64,000 bases of DNA. Origin: Dryas octopetala. Lineage: Eukaryota; Streptophyta; Magnoliopsida; Rosales; Rosaceae. Shown here piece after piece: positions 37,225 to 47,302 of this stretch. A model generated the notes under the pieces. That model made no database searches. It was not told the origin of the DNA and saw nothing but the letters and a program-made list of their open reading frames with translations. Location of the stretch: NCBI GenBank assembly GCA_963921425.1, contig OY992833.1, positions 5,112,228 through 5,176,227 on the forward strand, read 5' to 3'. Every line of letters starts with the position of its first letter. Within the stretch, counting starts at the first letter, position 1. Position numbers and translations under genes: made by a program.

Positions 37225-37815
37225 TGGGCGACCAAACTTTGGGCGACGAACATATATTCGTCGCCCAAAGCAATTTAGGGCGACGAACAAGAAAATTTGT
37301 CGCTCAATGTCATAAAGGTTTGGGCGACGAATATGTTCGTCGCCCAAAGAAGGTTTGGGCGACGAATTACACGTTCCTCGCCCAAAGTTACTTTGGGCGA
37401 CGAAATGTGTTCGTCGCCTAAACCTTAACAACAAACAATTAATTGACAAATACATTGGGCGAGGAATATACATATTCGTCGCCCAAAGTGCCTTTGGGCG
37501 AGGAAAACTAAAATTTGTCGCCCAAACTCACTTTGGGTGACAAAATATTTCGTCGCCTAAACTCATTTTGGGCGAGGAATATACATATTCCTCGCCCAAA
37601 GACTCTTTGGGTGACGAAATTATGTTCGTCGCCCAAACTATGTTTGGGCGACGAACCTGGTCGTCGCCCAAAGGGTCATCCTGTTTTGTAATAATGGTTT
37701 GGGCGACGAACCTAACATTTCGTCGCCCAAAGTAACTTTGGGCGACGAATTGTGAGGTTCCTCGCCCAAGATAACTTTGGGCGACGAAATATTTAGTTCC
37801 TCGCCCAAAGTAAGC
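37225..37815. repeat. GGGCGACGAA subterminal array, left end of CACTA-2
   Basis: Roughly thirty copies by eye of TTTGGGCGACGAA or TTCGTCGCCCAAA alternate in orientation, so that most neighbours form inverted pairs. Variants have GGGCGAGGAA (TTCCTCGCCC). This is the expected layout of binding sites for the TNPA-type protein in CACTA ends. Confidence 0.92.
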
Positions 37816-37872
37816 ATACTTTTTTGTTTACAATTTTATATATGTAATAGCATACTATACGATTGTATTTCC

Positions 37873-39370
37873 AAAGATCATAACCATTCATTTTTTAATT
37901 CCCCACTTAAGGATCATCCATGCAAAAAATTAGCTCAATCGGAGATGTAGAAGTTAGGTAACGGTGGTTGAACTTATGAACGATTGTAAATTTTCTAATA
38001 CGAATCGAAGTATAAGATGAATTCCGATTTAGCCGATTTTTTGCAGGGATGATCTTCCAGTATAAACGAATAGAATGAACGGTTCCGATCGTTGAAATCA
38101 CATTGTAGTCTTCACAAATTGTTGAATCACCAAAATTTCTACCCAAAAGTTAATATAATTATACTCTTCAAGTGTATTTGTATGTAGAAGATCACTTTTG
38201 TATTGTGTTTTTAACGATCCGAACCGATCATTCCTTAGTGCCTCACTTAAGGATCATCCATGCAAAAAATTAGCTCAATCGGAGATGTAGAAGTTAGGTA
38301 ACGGTGGTTGAACTTATGAACGATTGTAAATTTTGTAATACGAATCGAAGTATGAGATGAATTCCGATTTAGCCGATTTTTTGCAGGGATGATCTTCCAG
38401 TATAAACGAATAGAATGAACGGTTCCGATCGTTGAAATCACATTGTAGTCTTCACAAATTGTTGAATCACCAAAATTTCTACCCAAAAGTTAATATAATT
38501 ATACTCTTCAAGTGTATTTGTATGTAGAAGATCACTTTTGTATTGTGTTTTTAACGATCCGAACCGATCATTCCTTAGTGCCTCACTTAAGGATCATCCA
38601 TGCAAAAAATTAGTTCAATCGGAGATGTAAAAGTTAGGTAACGGTGGTTGAACTTATGAACGATTGTAAATTTTGTAATACGAATCGAAGTATGAGATGA
38701 ATTCCGATTTAGCCGATTTTTTGCAGGGATGATCTTCCAGTATAAACGAATAGAATGAACGGTTCCGATCGTTGAAATCACATTGTAGTCTTCACAAATT
38801 GTTGAATCACCAAAATTTCTACCCAAAAGTTAATATAATTATACTCTTCAAGTGTATTTGTATGTAGAAGATCACTTTTGTATTGTGTTTTTAACGATCC
38901 GAACCGATCATTCCTTAGTGCCTCACTCAAAGATCATCCATGCAAAAAATTAACTCAATTGGAGATGTAGAAGTTAGGTTTAGCATTTAGGATGTATGAA
39001 CGATCTTGATTCTTATAATAATAATCGAACGGGTAGATGAACTCCGATTGAGCCGATTTTTTCCAGGGTTGATCTTTGAGTATGAACATATATGAAGAAT
39101 GACTCTGATTGTGATAATCACGTTGTGGTCTTCACAATTATTGAAGCTACAAGGTTTTAACGAAAGAGTTGATATAATTTTATTCTTCAAATGCAAAAAC
39201 CACTGATTTATATGTAGAACCTTATATGTCGATTGTGATTTTAACGATATGAACCGTTCATTTATTAGTTTGTCACTCAAAGATCATTCCTCTAAAATAT
39301 TAGGTCAATTGGAGATCTCGAAGTTTGGTATTGGAGCTTGAATGTATGAACGATCATGGTTCATAAAAAA
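37873..39370. repeat. 340-bp tandem repeat, three close copies plus one diverged
   Basis: GGATCATCCATGCAAAAAAT recurs at 37912, 38252 and 38592, exactly 340 bp apart. Over a whole unit the copies differ at only a few positions. A diverged fourth unit starts near 38893 and a partial fifth near 39239. Each unit is imperfectly palindromic: CAAAAAATTAGCTCAATCGG early and TAGCCGATTTTTTGCAGGG in the middle. Confidence 0.95.
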
Positions 39371-39372
39371 AT

Positions 39373-39700
39373 TCAACTTTGGGCAACGAAATTTAGCTTT
39401 AGGCGACGAATAGTGCGTCGCCCAAAGTCTGAAATTATGGCGGGATAAAACGGTGCCCTAAAGTCAACGACTTTGGGCGACGAACATGAATTCGTCGCCC
39501 AAAGTAAGTTTAGGCGACGAATTAAGACGTTTGTCGCCCAAAGTCAGTTTGGGCGACGAATTTATGTTCGTCGCCCTAAGTATCAATGGGCGACGAATAT
39601 AAATTCGTCCCCTAAATGGACTTTGAGCGACAAACGTCTTAATTCGTCGCCTAAACTTACTTTGGGCGACGAATTCATGTTCGTCGCCCAAAGTCTTTAA
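39373..39700. repeat. internal GGGCGACGAA array upstream of the CACTA-2 gene
   Basis: About fourteen TTTGGGCGACGAA/TTCGTCGCCCAAA copies in alternating orientation end about 20 bp before the CT-rich 5'-UTR-like region. The position suggests a promoter-side array that the element's own protein could occupy. Confidence 0.85.
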
Positions 39701-39719
39701 GTTTATACCCAACGCTGGT

Positions 39720-40127
39720 TCACTTCAGTCACTCTCCTCACTCACTCCCTCACCCTCGCAGCGCCGCGCGCAGTCCCGCCTCCTCCTGCCCTCAGCTCTC
39801 ACTCCCTCCTTCTCCTTCTCCTCCTCCTCTTCCTCCCTCCGCCTCCTCCTCCTCCTCCCTCCTCTTCCTCCCTCCGCCTCCTCCTCCTCCTCCCTCCTTG
39901 CCCGAAACCCAAAACCCCCTCCCCCCCCCCATCGGCAACCCACCCCCCCCGAGAACCCACCCCCCCTACCGAAACCCACCCCCGCCGAAACCCACCCCCC
40001 ACCCGAAACCCACCCTCCCCCGAAAACCCACCCCCACCGAAACCTATCCCCCCCCAGCCGAAACCAGCTCACCCAAACCCCCCTCTCCAAGCCGAAACCA
40101 CCTCGATCAACACCCCCCCGAAACAGG
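39720..40127 (+). promoter_or_regulatory. C-rich leader exon of the CACTA-2 gene (putative)
   Basis: A CT/CCCACCCCC-rich stretch without ATG-led conserved coding, ending CCGAAACAG before GTATTTT, a plausible 5'-UTR exon and donor. CACTA-1 has an equivalent CT-rich leader at 31560-31960. Confidence 0.45.
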
Positions 40128-40794
40128 TATTTTTTTTTTTTTTTTGAATTTATGATATTTTCTGGGTATTTTTTGTATTTTTTGTATTTTATGGTATTTT
40201 CTGTTTTTTTTTTTGGTATTTTCTGTTTTTTATGGTATTTTCTGTTTTTTATGTTTTCTAATATTGTGGATTTTGTACTTGTTGTGGATTTTGCATAAAT
40301 TGGTTGTGAAATTTCTGATTTTAGTGGTAATTAGTTAATGTTGTGGGTTTTTTTAATTTAGTGGTTTGGTTGTGAAATCTGAATTTAGATTGATGTTGGG
40401 CTTATATTTGACAATGATTTCTTTTTTTGGTGAAGGAAGAATAGTGTTGCATTTGTTGTGAAGGATAATTGCATTTTTGGTGAGGTATGTGTTTAATCTA
40501 TCTTTTAGTTAAGTTTTTGTATGATTTAGTATTTAATGTTTCATATATAATTGTATTAAATTTTTGAGTGAATTAGTTTGTATGTTAAAATTAATTACAA
40601 AATTGATTAATTAATTTGTATGTTTTTATATGCTAAAATTTAATAGTTTGTTTGTATGCTTATATGTATATTGTTAGATTAATTATAGTTTAGTTTGTAT
40701 GTTACATTTAGTTTAGTTGTAATTGCAAAATTTCCGATGACGTAGTCCAGCACTCCTCGAGTACTGGGTGAGGTCATGTGGCACGAAGCGCTTG

Positions 40795-40870
40795 TGCGAA
40801 GTTATCAATCGATAACTTTGTACATTTAACTAGTCGTGCGAAGTTATCAGTGGATAACTATGTACACTAA
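40795..40870. repeat. two direct copies of a GCGAAGTTATC...GATAACTxTGTACA palindrome
   Basis: AAGTTATCAATCGATAACTT followed by TGTACA, and 52 bp later AAGTTATCAGTGGATAACTA followed by TGTACA. Each is an 8-bp (second copy 7-bp) inverted repeat around a 4-base centre. They lie between the leader exon and the start codon of the CACTA-2 gene. Function unknown. Confidence 0.7.
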
Positions 40871-41129
40871 ATTTAAATTCACCTTAGACCCGTTCGAGAG
40901 TCTATTGGACGCGCGGATGGGCGCTGGGCGTGACTGCGCTCCAATATGATTCTTGAATTGTCCAAATTACCCATGGACAGTTTGGGAGTGCACAATTATG
41001 TGTTGTGGTTAGCGGTTCATGTGATGTGGATTAGTTAGTTTGTTAGTTTTTAAATATAAAATTTAGTTTAATTACAAAATGTAGATTAATTAGTTTGAGA
41101 AATATAATTTAGTTATAAGGTGAAAGGCG

Positions 41130-42637
41130 ATGGAGTCAGCTCCCAATGATGTAGTTCAGCCATCCTCGAGTACTGGGAGCCCCTCTATGCCACGGAGGGC
41201 CCGTCGATCTCACCGCTCTAGTCAGGTCACCGCTTCCGCTTCCGCTTCCGCTTCATCTACTGCGACGAGGGGACCATGTAGTGGGTTGAAGTCCTCTCGG
41301 ATCGTGCGCAGTACTGGGACGCGGATTCCAGTCATGTGTGTGCAAAACGGCCGACGACCGTTAGATCCTAACGTTGACAGTTTGTTCTCGCATGATGTGG
41401 GGGCTATTATTCGTGCCGAGTGTGCCATGGTTGCAACCACTTGGAAAAAATTGCCGGCAGAGATTCAACACAAAGTGATCAGCTCCATCTCAGTGAGTAT
41501 ATAGCTCAATAATTAATTCAAAATGATAAATTTGATCATTCATAACAATCTAATATTTTTTTCAGGTTAACTTTGACATTCAGATGGATGATCCTCTCAC
41601 TGTCACGTACATGACAGATTTACTCATCAAGTCCTACAGGCAGTGGAAGCACGAACTACACGTGCATTTCAAGGGATTTTCGTCGGCAGTTGAGGCATTG
41701 GCGAACCCCCCTATGGAGTTGGTAGAGCGGTCTGACCAGTGGCGTTTTTTGTGCGATCATTTCATGAGTCCGTCGTTTTTGGTACGTTTTATCATTTTAA
41801 GACTTTAAAAAATCGATTATTGTTTTGTTATTCTATTATTGTATACATACACTAACATATTTATAATTTGCTTAATATTTAACAGAAGAAGTCGGTCGCC
41901 AACGCCAGAAACCGGAAAGGGAAGCCGTTTAACCATCATAGTGGTCCGACGCCCATCTCATATCGAGTGGAGTCGCGACGTCGGGTACGTCATTATTTAA
42001 TTTAATACATATATATTCTTTAATATTGGTTGGGTCTTTGACAAAATTATTTTCTTTTTCAGCGTGGGTCGCAATTCCCGGAGATAGATACTTTCGGAGA
42101 TATCTATGTTCATCCCGGTTGTGATGCGGCCAAGGCAAAACATGTTAGTTTTTTATATTTTAAAATTTATCATATAATTTTTTATATTTATTTTTCTAAT
42201 TGGTTACTTGTATATATAACATTTTGAAGGATGAGATGGTGGCCAACTCGAGAATATATTTGGAGAGCTTGGCCGAGCAGCACCCTCCGGGTACTCCGTT
42301 GGAGTCGATTCCAGTACCCGATCCCGATGTCGGACTTCGTATTATGATAGACTCACTGGGTGTTAGGCCCGGTAAGGAAATACGCGGCATGGGATATGGG
42401 CGGATTCGTGATGTTCGATCCTCGTCTTCATCTTCATCTTCGTCTCAGCCATCTGCAGTCGTCGCAGGGTTGTCCGCTCAAGTAAAGAAGTTGCAGGAGG
42501 ACTTACGAGCTGAGAGAGCGGAGAAGGAGGCGTTGTATGCTGCATTGACCAAGGCGATACCTGGGTTTGTCCCGCCACCATCTTCTCATCAACCTCCGTC
42601 AGATATGAATGATGATGATGCTACTAGTTTAGAATAG
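41130..42637 (+). CDS. TNPA-like (Transposase_24) protein of CACTA-2, intact
   Basis: Accessory protein of En/Spm elements, expected to bind subterminal repeats and act with a TNPD transposase supplied elsewhere. Five exons join in frame at GT-AG sites: 41130-41492, 41566-41781, 41886-41984, 42063-42143, 42230-42637, giving 388 residues. An N-terminal Ser/Arg-rich region (1-55) precedes the conserved block: NGRRPLDPNVDSLFSHDVGA (about 72-91), the exon 2 stretch VTYMTDLLIKSYRQWKHELH, then KKSVANARNRKGKPFNHHSG (194-213), the N-x-x-N-R-x-K signature of PF03004. GKEIRGMGYGRIRD is near residues 302-315. A Ser run is followed by a predicted coiled coil, LSAQVKKLQEDLRAERAEKE (about 334-353), and an acidic end. 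A second, partial copy of the DVVQPSSSTG-coding stretch lies upstream at 40737-40775. Exon borders match the CACTA-1 relative. Confidence 0.85.
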
Positions 42638-42789
42638 ATTGACTATATATATTAGGGTTAATTACTACTTTGTATGGATATTTTGATATATAAATTTATG
42701 AATTTTGTTTTATATAGTTTTTGAATAAAGAATTTTTTTTAAATATTAAATTTAAATAAAAAAAATAATTTTTTTTAAAAAAAAACATG

Positions 42790-43290
42790 TTTGGGCGACG
42801 AAATTTTTCGTCGCCCAAAGGATGTTTGGGCGACGAATAAATCTATTCCTCGCCCAAAGCATGTTTGGGCGACAGAAATTTTCGTCGCCTAAACATACTT
42901 TGGGCGACGAAAAATTCCGTCGCCCAAAGAACGTTCCAGCGAGGAAATTAGTTATTCCTCTCCCAAATCTTGTTTAGGCGACGGATAATTTCGTCGCCCA
43001 AACATGCTTTGGGCGACGAATAAGGGTGTTCGTCGCCCAAACCCTCTTTGGGCGACGAAATTTGTCCGTCGCCTAAACATTCTTTGGGCGACAAATTTTA
43101 TGTGTTGGGAGACAAAAAAATTTCGTCGCCCCCTGGTGTCTTTGGGCGACGAAATTTATGGATTCGTCGCCCAAACTCTTGGGCGACGCATCTTGGGCGT
43201 CCAATTGCTCGACGAACCAATTTCGTCGCCCAAACGTTTGGGCGACGAAACTCTACTTTGGGCGACGAATTCCGTTCCTCTCCCAAACCC
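42790..43290. repeat. GGGCGACGAA subterminal array, right end of CACTA-2
   Basis: About two dozen TTTGGGCGACGAA/TTCGTCGCCCAAA copies by eye, with the same variants as the left array. They run up to the terminal CCCTTTTTTCTTGTAGTG. Confidence 0.92.
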
Positions 43291-44880
43291 TTTTTTCTTG
43301 TAGTGTATATACTAATTAGTAATTTTATTATATAGGATATAAGTATAACTAAAATTATATATTAAAACATTATTATATAAGTAGTTTATACTTTATACTA
43401 TATACTATATAAATCTATAAAGTTAGTAAAGTTATAAACTATATATTTATATAAACTATATGGTATTATAAACTACATACTATATATATATTAAGCATAT
43501 TAATGTAATAATAATACATATAAATATATATAACCATATTAAATTATTAATGTAATAATATTACATATAAACATTTATATAACTAAATTTCGGTAATTGT
43601 TTCGGATTTTTCGGTATATATTTCGATTTTTTCGGTAATAATCAATTCGGTTGCTTTCGGTAATCGGTCGGTTTACCAACTTTTTTCGGTTTTTACCAAA
43701 ACCAAACCAATTTTTCGGTAATTTTTTGGTTTCGGATTTTCGATTTTCGGCTTGTTAATATCAATTTACCAAACCAAAAAATTTCGGTCGGTAGTCGGTC
43801 GGTTCGGTAAATACCAAACCAATGGGCAGCCCTAGTACTGAGGTTCAGCTTTTGGTCCAGTATAAATTGGCATGGGATGAGTGTAAAGACCGAATGCTAT
43901 CATCATCATTATCACCAACACGAGATAAACCTCCAGCTGTGCCTTCGACTACAAGAGATAAACTTCCAGCTGCTATGTGATTTATCTGAGCTATTTATTT
44001 GAAGATAATTATTGTGTTTATCATGTATCTAAATACAAGTCATGTACTGCTCTATAGATATAGTAATAATACAACTCTAAAGGCATCAAGTCTTTTGCCT
44101 CCAGCACTCTTCACTTTCAAGTTCTTGAGAGTGATCCACAGCTAATCTACTAATTACCCGTCGTTTAGCAAATTATATTAATGATACAATTAAAACATTT
44201 ATTTTTGAAGTCAGTTGGTGGGTTGAAATTCTCTTGGCAGACATTTCATTGATAAGCCTTTAAATTTACAAAGACTTCTTGTATGTTCACAAGTTGCAAT
44301 TGTTTCAAATTGTGTTATTTTCCAAGTTTTGTTTATTGATTTTGCCTAACAGATTATTAATGTTATCCAAATTTTTTACTTGTTTCTAGGATGAGATGAT
44401 GGAGAAGCAAAATGCCATACTTGATGATATCATGAAGGAGTATCCTGAGGGTACAACATTAGAAAAGATATTTCAGTTCCTATTCAGGTTGGGACTCAAA
44501 TTGTTATGGATGTAATGGGTACTAAACCAGGACGGGCAATCCATGGATTGGGTTATGGGAGGTTTCGCAATCTTCCATCATCTTCTACTCCCCCATCAAA
44601 TTCCACTACTAAAGAATTGGAGCAGCTGCGAGCTCAGCTTCAAGAAGAGAAGGCTGCAAGGGAGGGTTTAATGCAACAGATTCAATTTCTTCTACCACAG
44701 CTTCAGACTCTTATTCCGGGGTTAGTACTACCCCCACCACATACTCAGGTACAGCCTGAACAAGATGATGGTGCTCATGACTACGAGGGCGAGGATGATC
44801 ATACACCTCTTTAGGGTTATCTAGACTTTATATTTTTTTTGATAAATTTGACATGCATCAAACATATCTTGAATGTTAAT

Positions 44881-45066
44881 TAGGCAGCCACTGCAGGGTG
44901 TATATTTTGGATGTGAATTAGGCTGCCACTGTATGCAGGTTGTATATTTTGGATGTGAATTAGCTAGGTTGCCACTGCATGCAGCTATGTTGTATATTTT
45001 GGATTTGAATGAGGCTGCCACTGCAGGGTCTATTTTTTGGATAGGAATTAGGTTGCCACATGCATG
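44881..45066. repeat. degenerate 38-46-bp tandem repeat in CACTA-1
   Basis: GCCACTG or a close variant starts at 44887, 44925, 44971, 45017 and 45055. Units contain TGTATATTTTGGATGTGAAT. It lies just after the stop of the TNPA-like pseudogene. Confidence 0.8.
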
Positions 45067-46004
45067 GTTAATTAGGGTACTATTTATATGTTTGGTATTT
45101 GTTGGGTATGCATTATTTTATATGGACAGGAACTCACTTATTGTATGTTTTTTGATATATGAATTAAAAAGGTATCTTTCACTAATTGCAGTTTTGTTAA
45201 TTGTAAAAAGTTTTAAATATATAATTAATTTAATTAAAATAATTTATGCATGAATTAGAATTGATAATATTTATTGATAAAGTTATTTTTTCGACAGAGA
45301 TTTTTTCCCTGACCAAATATTGGTCAGCATAAGCATATACATCTTGGCCGACAAAATAGTTTTGTCGCAAAAAAAAAGACTTTTCCCAACAAATTCTTTG
45401 TCGGCAAAAGATTTCAACTCTCCCCACAACCATTTGGTCGGTAAAACAATCTTTCCCGACAAAACCTTTGTTGACGAAACTCTAAATCTGATTGTTCAAT
45501 AGCCTTTACCGACTAATTTCCCGACGAAATGTCGTCGGCGGTTGTTTAAATTGACTAATTTTACCGACTAAATTACTTTGTTGGCAATGATGTAGCCCGA
45601 CAAAGTAAAATATTTTGTTGGCCAAAGGTTTGCTCGACGAGCTTTGGGAGACAAGTGGCCGACGAAATTTTTTTGTCGACGAAAACTTTTTCCGACAAAA
45701 AAAGACCTTTCTCGACAAAATATCTTTGTCGGGAAAAATAAGTTTTTTTGTAGTGTTTTTTAGGGTTAACGCTGATTTTTCCTAATCTATTTTACTTGCA
45801 TGCTACACTGCGTCACTTTCACACAAAGGAGGGGGATGAGATCATGAGAAAATACAGTCAGCCCAAAACGAGTGAGATCATCTGCCACTATCTTTTCTCA
45901 ACTTTTGTTTACCATGACATCAATTCTTATTTAACCAAAAAAACAAAAAGAACTTCATTTCTCTAAGATAGAAACCTCCATCTCCACCATATATAAAACT
46001 CAAT

Positions 46005-47256
46005 GGCTTCGTTTGTTATGTCGGACTATGTTGGATTGGACTATTCTATTGGATTATGCTGGACTGTGTTGGACTAAATGTTATCATATGTTTGGTACTG
46101 TGTCGGATTATGAAGCTGGATGAGCTAAATAACACTATATTGTGTTTGGTGCATGACCGGACTAAGGTATAATTATTTAAAATTTAAAATTAATAAAAAA
46201 AATTAATTATCAAAAATTTTAAATATAGTTTCAAGGCCAAAATAATTAACTTTATGTATTTATTTTAAAGAGACTTAGAGTCCACTATCAGCATCTCTTT
46301 TGTTTTTTAGACATTTCTCAAATCTCAACATGTAGATTAATAATGTATAACACATAAGCCCACGCATTAATAAATTTGCACAATCAATGTTCATAAAATT
46401 CGACTCATTCATAGTTCATAATGCATAAGTTCAAACATTACAAGGCTCCATTGCACATTAACTTTAATCCCTGCAGACTCCCGTGCTTCTTTTACTGATG
46501 ATGCAGCATTGAGAACTACTGTTCTATCATCATCCTTCTTCCAAATTGGTATGATCAGCCACCTAGAAGCTAGTGATGAACTAGACAACTACTATGATCA
46601 AATAACAAAGAAAAAATGTAGTATTCTTCCTTAGAGTTTAGAGACAGAAGATTTCAACAACAAAGAATATTCCAGAGCAAACTACTCACCTTTGATGGCA
46701 AAAAGTTTACTTCAACATGTCAAACCTTTAAAAAATTTCAATATGTCATTAACATGCCACCTAGCTTCAGCATTGGTATACAATCAGAAACAAAGTCTCA
46801 GCACCAAACAATCAGTGATAAGCTAAAAATAAATCAAACATATAATTGAGAGACCAACATACAATACTGAGATTATCAAATACAAAAACATTGAGAACCC
46901 ATGGTAGAATCCAAGTATCTGATTATCAAATACAAAAACATTGAGAACAAAAGCACTAACCATTCTGATGTTAATTACTATTTCGCTTTATTCTTTTCTG
47001 CAAGTTGTTTTGCCCATTCAATTCATAGATTGAATGCATCCAGCCAAATGTCCCAAGTTAAATTATGATGAAGAAAAGTACAATGGGTTAGATTACTTTA
47101 AACCCAACTCTAATTCCTTAAACTTTCCCTAAGTTTGAGAAATTCCCAATCTTCTACCAAATTCTTAGCCGTAAAGCAGAAACTCATTAATTGAACTTCT
47201 TTGTTTGTTTGCCGATTAATTCAAACAGAGAAAAGAAGTTCCTATGCTAAGACACC

Positions 47257-47302
<46 letters not shown>

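Larger units (their letters stand above)
37205..43305 (+). mobile_element. inner CACTA transposon, CACTA-2
   Basis: Starts CACTACAAGAAAAACATATT and ends CCCTTTTTTCTTGTAGTG, with 3-bp duplication TAT at 37202-37204 and 43306-43308. The 6.1-kb element has dense arrays of TTTGGGCGACGAA and its complement at 37225-37815, 39373-39700 and 42790-43290, a 340-bp tandem repeat at 37873-39370, a C-rich 5'-UTR-like region (39720-40127), and an intact TNPA-like gene. No DDE transposase, so it is probably non-autonomous for excision. It is the youngest large layer of the nest by position and by intactness of its gene. Confidence 0.93.
34972..43834. mobile_element. hAT transposon inserted in CACTA-1, itself host to CACTA-2 and a MITE
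   Basis: The termini TAGGGCTGCCCATCGGTCGG and (inverted) TAGGGCTGCCCATTGGTTTG are flanked by the exact 8-bp duplication GTACTGAG at 34964-34971 and 43835-43842. Subterminal regions are full of TTTCGGTA/TACCGAA words. Without CACTA-2 and the MITE it is about 2.4 kb. It has no hAT transposase. GC-rich open stretches at 35230-35640 and an LTR-like segment at 35640-35935 are the only distinctive interior parts. Confidence 0.92.
33294..44814 (+). pseudogene. TNPA-like (Transposase_24) gene of CACTA-1, broken
   Basis: Exons by splice sites: 33294-33458 (MNKAYNEFKYELHEYYLSF...), 33573-33671 (KRSEANKVNRTKKPINHCAG...), 33749-33844 (AGEKFPDVVTFKKVHHKK...) and 44390-44814 (DEMMEKQNAILDDIMKEYP...). The KxSxxNxxNRxKxxxxHxxG pattern is that of the plant Ptta/En/Spm transposase domain (PF03004), an accessory DNA-binding protein of CACTA elements. 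The exon 2 counterpart is 99 bp, exactly as in CACTA-2. Two lesions are visible: a TGA after DEMAD in the first exon, and a 2-bp frame change near 44470 before VPIQVGTQIV. A further possible exon next to 34960/43835 is split by the hAT insertion. First exons corresponding to those of CACTA-2 were not found. Confidence 0.75.
31221..45755 (+). mobile_element. outer CACTA (En/Spm) transposon, CACTA-1
   Basis: Starts CACTACAAGAAAACTTATTT and ends with its inverted counterpart AGTTTTTTTGTAGTG. The first 30 bp differ from the inverted last 30 bp at one position. A 3-bp duplication TTT flanks it (31218-31220 and 45756-45758). Subterminal repeats at 31240-31520 and 45290-45735 are CCGACAAA/TTTGTCGG words. 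It is 14.5 kb with its inserts and about 5.7 kb without the hAT at 34972-43834. It carries a 5'-UTR-like CT-rich stretch (31560-31960), a broken TNPA-like gene, and a degenerate tandem repeat downstream. No TNPD-type (DDE) transposase is present, so it is non-autonomous. Confidence 0.93.

Noticed and set aside
37224-37540. Open frames with repeated GRRxxFVAQ/DEHIFVAQS peptides
   Set aside because: They are the translation of the GGGCGACGAA array, which is stop-poor by composition.
37225-37815. Regularly repeated short motifs resembling a CRISPR-like array
   Set aside because: The repeats alternate in orientation, have irregular spacing and sit at the end of a CACTA element in a plant genome. 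They are subterminal transposon repeats.
39725-40155. Gly/Arg- and Pro-rich open frames
   Set aside because: They are products of the CCACCCCC-rich leader region of the CACTA-2 gene; composition alone explains them.
40795-40830. CGAAGTTAT words reminiscent of a loxP half-site
   Set aside because: The arms are GTTATC/GATAAC with a 4-base centre, without the 8-base spacer or 13-base arms of loxP. Resemblance is superficial.
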